Source: a virus. Taken from it: a stretch of DNA of 22,953 nucleotides. Each line of letters opens with the position of its first letter. Positions within the stretch are counted from its first letter, which is position 1. Positions 1 to 4,994 of the stretch are shown here, in pieces. Below the pieces are notes generated by a model that was given only the letters and a program-made list of their open reading frames with translations, made no database searches and was not told where the DNA came from. Made by a program: the position numbers and the translations under genes. Location: IMG/VR virus record IMGVR_UViG_3300006751_000152, positions 1 through 22,953 of that record. The stretch is one strand, 5' to 3'.

Positions 1-222
1 TATCAGTAACTTTTTTCTTTTATTTGATAGGGCTTTATCTTTTCTAAATTCCTTAGTCATCCTCTCTAAATCTCGTTTTTTAAGTTCTTGGAGTTCAGGT
101 TCACTCAGATATCTTTTATCTAGATCTAACTTACTATAAGGGGAAGGACGTTTTCCACCTTGAATAATTTTAGGTTTTGGTTTCTTATAAAATTTATCTT
201 TTCTGTTTTTTTTATCTGTCAT
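1..222 (-). CDS. Unknown protein, 3'-truncated by window edge
   Basis: The reading frame starts with ATG at 222, two bases after the terminase small subunit stop, and stays open to the window edge (74 codons visible). The visible part is strongly basic and Lys/Arg-rich (MTDKKNRKDKFYKKPKPK at the start), with a charged helical stretch around residues 48-70. By position directly after a small terminase gene, the terminase large subunit would be expected here. No Walker A motif is visible in the first 74 residues, so that is not established. It could equally be another small basic protein like those upstream. Confidence 0.6.
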   Translation of the reverse strand, partial: MTDKKNRKDKFYKKPKPKIIQGGKRPSPYSKLDLDKRYLSEPELQELKKRDLERMTKEFRKDKALSNKRKKLLI

Positions 223-224
223 TA

Positions 225-605
225 TTAATCTTTCTTTTTCGGTGGCAATACTACAATACCGTGGATTGCCCTCACGTTGTGGTCTATTGTTTCTTTTTTG
301 CCAAGTCCTACCCTATTGAGTATGGATTCAGCAGCTTTCATACGAAGCTCACTAGTCTTAACATTACTGCCATCATCATCCATTGTTTGCTTTAATCTAT
401 GGACTGCTTTTGGTCCGTGTGTGGCTAATTCTGTTTCGCATCTATTAATAATCTCTTGACGAAGTGTCTTGGATAACCATTTTCTAGAATACTTTGAATA
501 CCCTGAATCAACAGTGGCTTTTGATATATTACCACCATTTTCAAACAGTTTATTTAGAAATATTTCTTGTTTTTCTGTTAGTTCTCTTTTTACTGGTAGA
601 TTCAT
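225..605 (-). CDS. terS: Terminase small subunit
   Basis: This 126-residue protein matches the usual pattern of phage small terminases, which recognise phage DNA and hand it to the large ATPase subunit for packaging. An N-terminal helix-turn-helix-like region (about residues 10-50, with LTEKQEIFLNKLFENGG and ATVDSGYSKYS) resembles the DNA-binding part. It is followed by a helical oligomerisation region and the typical end LRMKAAESILNRVGLGKK. The length fits the family (about 110-170 residues). The start overlaps the upstream gene by 56 bases. The large subunit may begin just downstream, at the window edge. The family call rests on motif recognition by eye. Confidence 0.85.
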   Translation of the reverse strand: MNLPVKRELTEKQEIFLNKLFENGGNISKATVDSGYSKYSRKWLSKTLRQEIINRCETELATHGPKAVHRLKQTMDDDGSNVKTSELRMKAAESILNRVGLGKKETIDHNVRAIHGIVVLPPKKKD

Positions 606-789
606 CCGGTTTACATTTACATCCTAATTTCTGTAATTTACTTTCGGGATTACCCACAATAAAATGATTCAAACGATCACCTTTATTATACCATGTAAGT
701 AAATCATCAATTCGAAGCCTCAAATCGGGTATTTCTGTTATCAGTTTTTTTGGGATTATTACATCCCCATCATCTACTTTGTAATGCAT
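550..789 (-). CDS. Hypothetical protein upstream of terminase
   Basis: This 79-residue unknown protein has a good ribosome binding site (AAGGA about eight bases before ATG). It is mixed charged at the N-terminus and ends in a Lys/Arg/Ser/Thr-rich tail. A CxC pair lies near residues 57-59 (LGCKCKP). The 3' end overlaps the terminase small subunit gene by 56 bases in another frame, and the last 15-20 residues are low complexity. I do not recognise a family. Its place between the small basic protein cluster and terS suggests a late or packaging-time role, which is inference. Confidence 0.65.
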   Translation of the reverse strand: MHYKVDDGDVIIPKKLITEIPDLRLRIDDLLTWYNKGDRLNHFIVGNPESKLQKLGCKCKPDESTSKKRTNRKTRNISK

Positions 790-791
790 AG

Positions 792-1145
792 TTAGTCCTT
801 ATATTTAGCCTTTCGTACAGGACCTCCGTATTGTTTTTTTACAGGGTATGGATCACTTTGTAACTTTTTATCAAATCTACTATGACCCATATCTTTAGTT
901 TTTACTGGTTTTGAAAATATTCCTATAGATCTTTCATCAGCGTCTAAAAGCTTTGCTTTCTTCTGTGCTTCAGTTTTAATTTTTGGATTACTAGATACAT
1001 ATCTATTAAATAATTGTTTTCCTTTTTTTAATCCATATTCAGCTACAAGTTTACCATATTTTTTACCTGCAGGTGTCTTTAATGCTGCATTTGCTAATCT
1101 ACTTAAACCAGCTATTGTTGCCCATGCGACTATTGGTATTGCCAT
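792..1145 (-). CDS. Small basic protein with GGxVRKAKY tail
   Basis: This 117-residue Lys-rich protein has an Ala/Gly-rich, hydrophobic first 25 residues (MAIPIVAWATIAGLSRLANAAL) that could form an amphipathic or membrane-associated helix. A basic middle follows, and the C-terminus is KKQYGGPVRKAKYKD. Almost the same tail ends the protein at 1470-1763. The ATG follows the repeated leader AGAGGAGAGCAAAACA at 1146-1189. It is the last of four such genes before terS. It may be a minor virion or DNA-associated protein, but the function is unknown. Confidence 0.7.
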   Translation of the reverse strand: MAIPIVAWATIAGLSRLANAALKTPAGKKYGKLVAEYGLKKGKQLFNRYVSSNPKIKTEAQKKAKLLDADERSIGIFSKPVKTKDMGHSRFDKKLQSDPYPVKKQYGGPVRKAKYKD

Positions 1146-1189
1146 TGTTTTGCTCTCCTCTAATTTCTCTGTTAATAATATATTAATAG
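1146..1189 (-). repeat. Repeated intergenic leader, copy 1
   Basis: On the minus strand this 44-base gap reads as an AT-rich stretch (TATTAATATATTATTAACAG), then AGAAATTAGAGGAG and GCAAAACA immediately before the ATG. Nearly the same sequence precedes three neighbouring genes (1433-1476, 1764-1797 and, for its 3' part, 1967-1985). It contains the ribosome binding site, so it may be a reused translation start cassette. Confidence 0.8.
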
Positions 1190-1432
1190 TTATCTTTTTC
1201 TTCTAACTCTACCGCCCTTTTTCATACCTCTACCGCCTTTAGGACTCCATTTCATTGGCGGATTTTTCTTCTTCGGTTTTGCTCCTTTTGCTAATCTATA
1301 AAGATAAGCCATAGCTTCAGAAGCTACACTTCTTCCACCTTTTCCACGTATTGCTCGACGAGCAACACCATAAGCTTGTGCTGCTTTACCTAGTGGATCT
1401 TTTCTATAGTCTTTTTTCTTTCCGTTTGCCAT
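1190..1432 (-). CDS. Very basic small protein (GGRVRRKR tail)
   Basis: The ATG at 1432 was chosen over an in-frame upstream ATG at 1501 because it sits directly after the shared leader with GGAAAG. This gives an 80-residue protein, about a third Lys/Arg. An Ala-rich helix (GKAAQAYGVARRAI and SEAMAYLYRLAKGA) is followed by a Lys/Pro/Gly/Arg tail ending GGRGMKKGGRVRRKR. The GG-x-VR pattern echoes the tails of the neighbouring genes. It is probably nucleic-acid binding by composition. No family is recognised. Confidence 0.7.
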   Translation of the reverse strand: MANGKKKDYRKDPLGKAAQAYGVARRAIRGKGGRSVASEAMAYLYRLAKGAKPKKKNPPMKWSPKGGRGMKKGGRVRRKR

Positions 1433-1476
1433 TGTTTTACTTTCCTTTAATTTCTCTGTTAATAATATATTAATAT
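1433..1476 (-). repeat. Repeated intergenic leader, copy 2
   Basis: This is the second copy of the leader cassette: the same AT-rich block, AACAGAGAAATTAAAGGAA and TAAAACA before the ATG at 1432. It begins inside the last codons of the upstream gene (stop at 1470), so the repeat covers a gene end, the spacer and the next start site. Confidence 0.8.
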
Positions 1477-1763
1477 TTGGCTTTTCGTACAGATCCGCCA
1501 TATTGTTTTTTTATCTTACCTTTTACCACATTTTTTGCTACTTTATATCCTCTGGACAATAAATCAACAATTTTCTGTTTACTTTTTTTTGGTAATTTTT
1601 TCCATATTCTACCTACTGGGTGTTTCTTTGCTAATTCTGCTGCAATAAATTTAGGACTTACTGCCTTTCTTGCTATAGCATGACCTCTACTTAACAAATC
1701 TTTTACTTTTGATTTCTTTGTTTTTGGTAAATCTTTCAGATCAGCTTCTTTAAAAATAGTCAT
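1470..1763 (-). CDS. Small basic protein with GGSVRKAKY tail
   Basis: This 97-residue Lys-rich protein contains two similar segments, KVKDLLSRGHAIARKAVSPK (about residues 20-39) and KIVDLLSRGYKVAKNVVKGK (about 65-84), which suggests an internal duplication. They surround a KKHPVGRIWKKLPKKSKQ linker. It ends KKQYGGSVRKAKY, matching the tail of the 792-1145 protein. The ATG follows the shared leader. The function is unknown. The repeated amphipathic helices and high charge would suit nucleic-acid or membrane contact. Confidence 0.7.
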   Translation of the reverse strand: MTIFKEADLKDLPKTKKSKVKDLLSRGHAIARKAVSPKFIAAELAKKHPVGRIWKKLPKKSKQKIVDLLSRGYKVAKNVVKGKIKKQYGGSVRKAKY

Positions 1764-1797
1764 TGTTTTGCTTCTCTCTAATTTCTCTGTTAATAAT
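1764..1797 (-). repeat. Repeated intergenic leader, copy 3
   Basis: This third leader copy reads ATATATTATTAACAGAGA, then AATTAGAGAGAAGCAAAACA before the ATG at 1763. It overlaps the final codons of the upstream gene (stop at 1790). It is a little shorter on the AT-rich side than copies 1 and 2. Confidence 0.75.
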
Positions 1798-1966
1798 ATA
1801 TAGGTTTTCTAACTGTGTTAGAATAGTTCTTCTTCTTCTTTATATTTTTTAAAATAGCTTTCCCTACTCCATAAGATGCCCCTAAAGCAGGGTTCATCTT
1901 AGTAGCTGCAAATAGTACTGGATCAGCAATAAATTCATATGTTTTTCGTTTCTTACTTTTTTCCAT
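1790..1966 (-). CDS. Small basic protein, first gene of terminase operon
   Basis: The ATG at 1966 follows GAAGGAAGCAAAACA, the 3' part of the shared leader; an ATG at 2002 lacks that context. The 58-residue product is Lys-rich with an Ala/Gly segment (LFAATKMNPALGASYGVGKAIL) and ends YSNTVRKPIYY, a weaker version of the VRKAKY tail. It is the first gene after the minus-strand promoter at 2220-2247, with a long structured leader between. No family is recognised. Confidence 0.65.
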   Translation of the reverse strand: MEKSKKRKTYEFIADPVLFAATKMNPALGASYGVGKAILKNIKKKKNYSNTVRKPIYY

Positions 1967-1985
1967 TGTTTTGCTTCCTTCTAGG
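1967..1985 (-). repeat. Repeated leader, partial copy 4
   Basis: Only the 3' part of the leader cassette is present here (CTAGAAGGAAGCAAAACA before the ATG). The AT-rich 5' part is replaced by sequence leading into the structured element at 2000-2102. Confidence 0.6.
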
Positions 1986-1999
1986 ATTCCCTGTGTTAT

Positions 2000-2102
2000 C
2001 AAAAGGTAGGCATAGAGTTTGCCTCTAACTTATTCAATAGTCCCTTAGAAAAAGGGGTGCACCGTAGTTATGATAACTAATTGGTGCTGAACCTACCTTT
2101 TG
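2000..2102 (-). ncRNA. Cloverleaf-like structured element in late leader
   Basis: An 11-bp perfect outer stem (CAAAAGGTAGG at 2000-2010 with CCTACCTTTTG at 2092-2102) encloses three hairpins. These are TAGAG/CTCTA (2013-2017, 2023-2027), CCCTT/AAGGG (2042-2046, 2052-2056) and a two-part arm GCACC/GGTGC (2059-2063, 2083-2087) topped by TAGTTA/TAACTA (2065-2070, 2074-2079). Together they form a four-way junction. It lies in the presumed 5' leader of the minus-strand terminase operon. Loop sizes and the lack of an anticodon arm exclude a normal tRNA. It could be a regulatory RNA, a processed small RNA, or a DNA or RNA signal for packaging. Strand assignment is inferred. Confidence 0.6.
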
Positions 2103-2114
2103 CCCCATATGGGG
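2103..2114. repeat. Perfect 12-bp palindrome CCCCATATGGGG
   Basis: The palindrome directly abuts the outer stem of the structured element. It could be a protein-binding site or extend the RNA fold. Confidence 0.6.
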
Positions 2115-2126
2115 AACTGTGGTTAT

Positions 2127-2156
2127 TTGTCAACTCCAACCTCTCTTTTGTATAAT
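2127..2156 (+). promoter_or_regulatory. Possible sigma-70 promoter, plus strand
   Basis: TTGTCA at 2127-2132 and TATAAT at 2151-2156 are separated by 18 bases. Transcription would start near 2163 and run right, opposite to the terminase operon leader. No gene follows closely. Confidence 0.4.
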
Positions 2157-2219
2157 GGATGTTAATCCTTAATTGTTAAGATTTATGATAGGGATTTGAG
2201 TAAATAATCCTATATTTTC

Positions 2220-2247
2220 ATTATAGTGCTGTAGAGAGATTTGTCAA
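2220..2247 (-). promoter_or_regulatory. Consensus sigma-70 promoter for terminase operon
   Basis: Read on the minus strand, TTGACA (2247-2242) and TATAAT (2225-2220) are both perfect and spaced by 16 bases. The start would be near 2213, giving a leader of about 245 bases that contains the palindrome and the cloverleaf-like element before the gene at 1966. It is back to back with the plus-strand promoter at 2276-2304. Confidence 0.75.
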
Positions 2248-2275
2248 GTCTTTTCTAAAAAAAATAAAAAAACTC

Positions 2276-2304
2276 TTGACAGATCCTGATCTCAGCAGTA
2301 TAAT
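2276..2304 (+). promoter_or_regulatory. Perfect sigma-70 promoter, plus strand
   Basis: TTGACA (2276-2281), a 17-base spacer and TATAAT (2299-2304) match the textbook consensus exactly. An A-tract lies just upstream and could act as an UP element. Transcription would start near 2311 into a region with no convincing gene, so the product may be a non-coding RNA. Confidence 0.75.
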
Positions 2305-2836
2305 GGGATTAGAGCCCGTGGGGAACAGATATATCCCTTAGGGTAAGCAAAACAACTCCTCAGATACATCTAGGGTATTGCTAGGATAAGCAAAACAACC
2401 CCAAAACTAAAAAATAGAAATTTATTCGAGGTATTGTATACAGCCATACCGCCACCCGTAGTGGACCAAGCCTACCCTTTCAATATAAAACATATTATAT
2501 ATAGTAGATTGCTATGATTTCTCATAACTGATATAAGTGAATCTTTCATTGAACCTAGTTATCCTGTTAGAGATTTTTAGGATGTAAAAGGGTAATTTCT
2601 CAAGAATAAATCATAACTTTAACTAGATGTTATCCTGTGATGTGATGTGGGTGGGTTTTTTATCTGAACTGACAAGATTTTATAGGGTGTATTAGGGTGG
2701 GCTTGGGCGATACTTTAACAACTACCTACAATGTCATCAAATTAGTAACTTCAGCCTCTTATGGTGCATTTAAAGGCTAAACAAGGCTACCTTGAAATAC
2801 TCCTCAAGGTAACCTAATTAATGCAAAACAATGTGA
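2305..2836. other. Non-coding region downstream of strong promoter
   Basis: About 530 bases hold no ORF with a credible start; the longest ATG frames on the plus strand are about 20 codons without a ribosome binding site. Visible structure includes two copies of TAAGCAAAACAAC (2344-2356 and 2387-2399), short GC-rich pieces such as CCACCCGTAGTGG near 2451-2463, and an 8-bp stem TACCTTGA/TCAAGGTA (2788-2795, 2804-2811) that lacks a T-run on either side. The region is a candidate for a non-coding RNA, an origin or a packaging site. Confidence 0.5.
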
Positions 2837-2962
2837 TTATTTTAGACTTTGGTCAGTATAGATTTCAAAAGATATATAGACAACAAACAACAAGAAACAG
2901 ATTAGAACAGCTGTTCCTGTAGTTCCGAATACCTCAATACTTGCATTCCATAATTCACTCAT
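2837..2962 (-). CDS. 41-residue single-pass membrane protein
   Basis: This short gene starts with ATG at 2962, sharing ATGA with the stop of the upstream gene, so translational coupling is likely. The product begins MSELWNASIEVFGTTGTAV, has one hydrophobic segment (about residues 17-33, AVLICFLLFVVYISF) and ends with a short polar tail. A one-pass inner membrane protein is the natural reading. The role is unknown. It is one of three tiny membrane peptides encoded in the same way in this part of the genome. Confidence 0.65.
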   Translation of the reverse strand: MSELWNASIEVFGTTGTAVLICFLLFVVYISFEIYTDQSLK

Positions 2963-3306
2963 AGTAAAGCCTCTCTTTCAACTTTATCAGCTACTCTATG
3001 ATTATCCCAAAAGTTACAGGCTATTTCAAACCAAGATACATTTTGCACAAATCGTTCAACTATTTCTTGTGTCAATAGCTCCTCGTAGCCTCTCCCTTTG
3101 TATTCTCGTGGTGTCAAGGTTGTTTCATAAATATCCGCTTTTACAACTTCCTTTATATTTTCCGCAAGTATAACCTCGTTTTTAGCTCTTAAAGTGTGTT
3201 GTTTAAGAACCAAGTAGATTGTTTCATTATTTTCAAGATGTGAAACACAAGCCCAAGTTTCCCAATTAGTCCAACCTAGATATTCTCCTTTTTTAGATTT
3301 ATCCAT
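2959..3306 (-). CDS. DUF7249-like phage protein
   Basis: The start at ATG 3306 has GGAGG five bases upstream; two more distant in-frame ATGs (3336 and 3318) lack such a site. The 115-residue product opens with a G-W-T-N-W-E-T-W block and then SHLENNETIY. This resembles the G-W-T-N-Y-E-T-W motif of a widespread phage family of unknown function (DUF7249). The C-terminal half contains SWFEIACNFWDNH. The next gene, a tiny membrane peptide, overlaps its stop. The family call is from the N-terminal motif by eye; the biochemical role is not known. Confidence 0.7.
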   Translation of the reverse strand: MDKSKKGEYLGWTNWETWACVSHLENNETIYLVLKQHTLRAKNEVILAENIKEVVKADIYETTLTPREYKGRGYEELLTQEIVERFVQNVSWFEIACNFWDNHRVADKVEREALL

Positions 3307-3325
3307 AATTTCCTCCATGTTTAAA

Positions 3326-3354
3326 ATAATAATCATAGAAGGCTAAAAATACAA
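3326..3354 (-). promoter_or_regulatory. Possible promoter for 2959-3306 unit
   Basis: On the minus strand TTGTAT (3354-3349) and TATTAT (3331-3326) are 17 bases apart, with a start expected near 3319. The spacer overlaps the long hairpin at 3332-3366. Confidence 0.35.
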
Positions 3355-3366
3355 GCCTTTTATGAT
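3332..3366. repeat. Long imperfect hairpin between units
   Basis: ATCATA-g-AAGGCT (3332-3344) pairs with AGCCTT-t-TATGAT (3354-3366): 12 base pairs with one mismatch and a 9-base loop. There is no clean T-run on the minus strand, so it is a weak terminator candidate. Its overlap with a possible promoter suggests an operator or a read-through control. Confidence 0.5.
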
Positions 3367-3383
3367 TTCCTCTTTTTAATGAT

Positions 3384-3467
3384 TTATAAAGCGATAAGTA
3401 GCAACACACTCATACCAAAAACCCATATGAGTAAAATTATAAGGATATTGAAATAGTGGCTATCCAT
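3384..3467 (-). CDS. 27-residue membrane peptide
   Basis: ATG at 3467 overlaps the end of the upstream gene (AATGGATAG). The product begins MDSHYFN and is otherwise almost wholly hydrophobic (about residues 8-27, ILIILLIWVFGMSVLLLIAL). It is a minimal single transmembrane helix with no recognisable family. The overlap with the preceding gene supports real translation, but the short length keeps confidence moderate. Confidence 0.5.
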   Translation of the reverse strand: MDSHYFNILIILLIWVFGMSVLLLIAL

Positions 3468-4008
3468 TTTCTTTGTCCTCTTTTGGTGGAATAGCAATAA
3501 CCTGTGCTATTCTTGGATAACCATATTCAGCGATATGTTTTTTAACCTCTCTATCAACGAATTCAGATAGAGATTTTTTACCATTTTCAACAATAGAATG
3601 ACAATGGTATTGCCCTACTATTTCACCATAACGATTTGGAACATCAAGGGTAATTGGTGTTCCTTCTCCTTCAAGTTTTCTAGTAGCTTTGTTATAAGAG
3701 ATTTCAATTTTACCTTTTGAATTCTCTTTAAGTGGTGGAAAATAAAGAACCAATCTTAAATGCGGTTCTCGTTTTCTGCCTTGTGAGTATTCGTGGAATA
3801 GCTCCATATGAATTGGAATACTCATAAGCGGTAAACTTTCAACAATATCTTTATCCATATTACGATTATATTTCAAACCAATAGAGATACGATTGAGAAC
3901 AATTAATTCTGATGTATCAAGCATATTTTCGCTATCAGAATTTAGAACATCATCAAGAGTTGAAGGATGTTTATCAATACTTGATGTTGGTTTTATTATT
4001 TTATTCAT
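3460..4008 (-). CDS. Hypothetical protein, 182 residues
   Basis: The start ATG at 4008 has a strong AGGAGGAATTAACT ribosome binding site. The protein has a polar N-terminus (about 1-45) and then a probable alpha/beta domain with REPHLRLVLYFPPL (about 82-95) and VGQYHCHS (about 132-139). The last 40 residues contain VKKHIAEYGYPRIAQVIAIPP. There are no signal peptide or membrane segments. I do not recognise the family. It forms a two-gene unit with the 27-residue membrane peptide, bounded upstream by the terminator at 4063-4106. Confidence 0.75.
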   Translation of the reverse strand: MNKIIKPTSSIDKHPSTLDDVLNSDSENMLDTSELIVLNRISIGLKYNRNMDKDIVESLPLMSIPIHMELFHEYSQGRKREPHLRLVLYFPPLKENSKGKIEISYNKATRKLEGEGTPITLDVPNRYGEIVGQYHCHSIVENGKKSLSEFVDREVKKHIAEYGYPRIAQVIAIPPKEDKENG

Positions 4009-4030
4009 AGTTAATTCCTCCTAACTATAA

Positions 4031-4058
4031 ATATTAATATTAGAATTTATTTTTACAA
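4031..4058 (-). promoter_or_regulatory. Possible promoter for 3460-4008 unit
   Basis: On the minus strand TTGTAA (4058-4053) and TAATAT (4036-4031) are 16 bases apart, just downstream of the terminator that ends the previous unit. A new start is needed here if that terminator is efficient. Confidence 0.35.
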
Positions 4059-4062
4059 GCAT

Positions 4063-4106
4063 AAAAAAAGGCTAGGGGTAAATGCAAAACCGCCTAGCCT
4101 CTTTTT
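4063..4106 (-). terminator. Intrinsic terminator (possibly bidirectional)
   Basis: AGGCTAGG (4069-4076) and CCTAGCCT (4093-4100) form a perfect 8-bp stem with a 16-base loop. On the minus strand the stem is followed by a run of six or seven T (4068-4063). On the plus strand it is followed by CTTTTTT, so it may stop both directions. It ends the unit 4172-4812. Confidence 0.8.
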
Positions 4107-4171
4107 TCTTAAAGGGAAAAAATATGAATAGTTATAAATTAAGAATTATAACTAAACAGAAATATAATAGA

Positions 4172-4315
4172 TTATTTCTCAATTTCAAGTTCACCTTCTT
4201 TTAGATATTTGGTGCAATTCAAACAATAGATGTTTTTTGAATGTCCGCATTTAATTAACGACATACCACCTTGTCTGCAACTTTTACAAATGCAATACTG
4301 CCAATATGGTTTCAT
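4172..4315 (-). CDS. 47-residue zinc-ribbon peptide
   Basis: The stop of the upstream gene and this start share one base (TAATG). Cysteines are arranged C8-x-C10-x2-C13, then C23-x-H25 and C31-x2-C34, as expected of a small zinc-binding fold, perhaps with two metal sites. A Lys/Glu-rich tail follows. It may bind nucleic acid or a host protein, but no family is recognised. It is the last gene before the intrinsic terminator. Confidence 0.65.
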   Translation of the reverse strand: MKPYWQYCICKSCRQGGMSLIKCGHSKNIYCLNCTKYLKEGELEIEK

Positions 4316-4812
4316 TAGTGAACACTCCCTTTTTTTCCGCTAGTGTGATAATCAGTACTATGGTCTTTTGCAAAAGGTGTTTTTGGCTGACTATCCAACC
4401 AATCGTTGAACTCATCTATTGTCTTGAAGTTTTTACCCTCTTTTCTATTGATGAGCTTTATTAAATTACGAAGTTGTGGTTGTGTTATATTTGTATAAAC
4501 ATAGCTTTGCCAAAGACTAAAAAAGCTCCAAAGTTCCACTCCCTCTATTTTTGCGGTTCTGCGGATAGCTGGTGTCACCATAAACAACATCTGCATAGCT
4601 CCAAAATAAAGAGCTAAATCATGCACAGGATTTTTAGCATTTTTCATCATAAAAGAACCAAACTCCGCAAATAAAAGTGGTACTTTATCGTAGGCTTTTT
4701 GAACATCCTCTTGTTTAGTATCAAGAGTTTTATTGAAGTTATCAAAATCTTGTTTTTCCTGTTTCAAGAGATTCATAACTTTATCCAATCGTTCTTTTTT
4801 ATCTTTATCCAT
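4315..4812 (-). CDS. Hypothetical protein, 165 residues
   Basis: The start at ATG 4812 has GGAGG just upstream; the ATG at 4824 is part of that site. The first 50 residues are a charged, probably coiled-coil helix (MDKDKKERLDKVMNLLKQEK and on). A more hydrophobic helical region follows (about 50-125, VPLLFAEFGSFMMKN and ALYFGAMQMLFMVTPAIRRT), and then a Lys/Asp-rich end. The hydrophobic stretches are broken by charges, so soluble or peripheral membrane are both possible. No family is recognised. It is coupled to the 47-residue zinc-ribbon gene. Confidence 0.75.
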   Translation of the reverse strand: MDKDKKERLDKVMNLLKQEKQDFDNFNKTLDTKQEDVQKAYDKVPLLFAEFGSFMMKNAKNPVHDLALYFGAMQMLFMVTPAIRRTAKIEGVELWSFFSLWQSYVYTNITQPQLRNLIKLINRKEGKNFKTIDEFNDWLDSQPKTPFAKDHSTDYHTSGKKGSVH

Positions 4813-4878
4813 AATTTCCTCCAAAAAGATAAAAGTTAATAATGATTTATATTTTATTATTTTTTTTGAGATTGCAAG

Positions 4879-4916
4879 AAAAAAAAAGCCTCACTATTTC
4901 TAGCAAGGCTAATTTT
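4879..4916 (-). terminator. Intrinsic terminator after DUF932 unit
   Basis: On the minus strand AGCCT (4910-4906), an inner CTA/TAG pairing with a GAAA-type loop, and AGGCT (4891-4887) are followed by nine T bases. This is a typical strong rho-independent terminator. It lies immediately after the 25-residue gene and before the 4315-4812 unit. Confidence 0.8.
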
Positions 4917-4994
4917 TTAAAATATTGCAAGAATTATTGCAAGTAATAATAAGGCAAGAATAGACCTATACACTATTACAAAAATTTCTTCCAT
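4917..4994 (-). CDS. 25-residue membrane peptide
   Basis: ATG at 4994 overlaps the DUF932 gene's TAA stop (TAATG). The product begins MEEIFVIVYRS and has one hydrophobic helix (about residues 12-25, Leu/Ile/Ala only). The gene ends right before the intrinsic terminator, so it is the last gene of its unit. No family is recognised. The arrangement repeats that of the peptides at 3384-3467 and 2837-2962. Confidence 0.5.
   Translation of the reverse strand: MEEIFVIVYRSILALLLLAIILAIF

Noticed and set aside
1-222. Calling the edge gene terminase large subunit
   Set aside because: Position fits, but the 74 visible residues show no ATPase motif, so the product was left unknown.
177-459. Plus-strand open frames of 60-72 codons over the terminase small subunit
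   Set aside because: They are antisense to a clear gene, rich in Cys/Phe/Ser as expected of reversed coding, and have no ribosome binding site.
2000-2102. The cloverleaf-like element as a tRNA gene
   Set aside because: There is no 7-base anticodon loop on a 5-bp stem, no TTC-type T-loop and the outer stem is 11 bp. The shape is a four-way junction but not a tRNA.
2788-2811. TACCTTGA/TCAAGGTA hairpin as an intrinsic terminator
   Set aside because: The stem is perfect but no T-run follows on either strand.
2621-2818. Short plus-strand frames in the non-coding region (about 18-22 codons)
   Set aside because: There is no ribosome binding site and the length is at chance level for this sequence.
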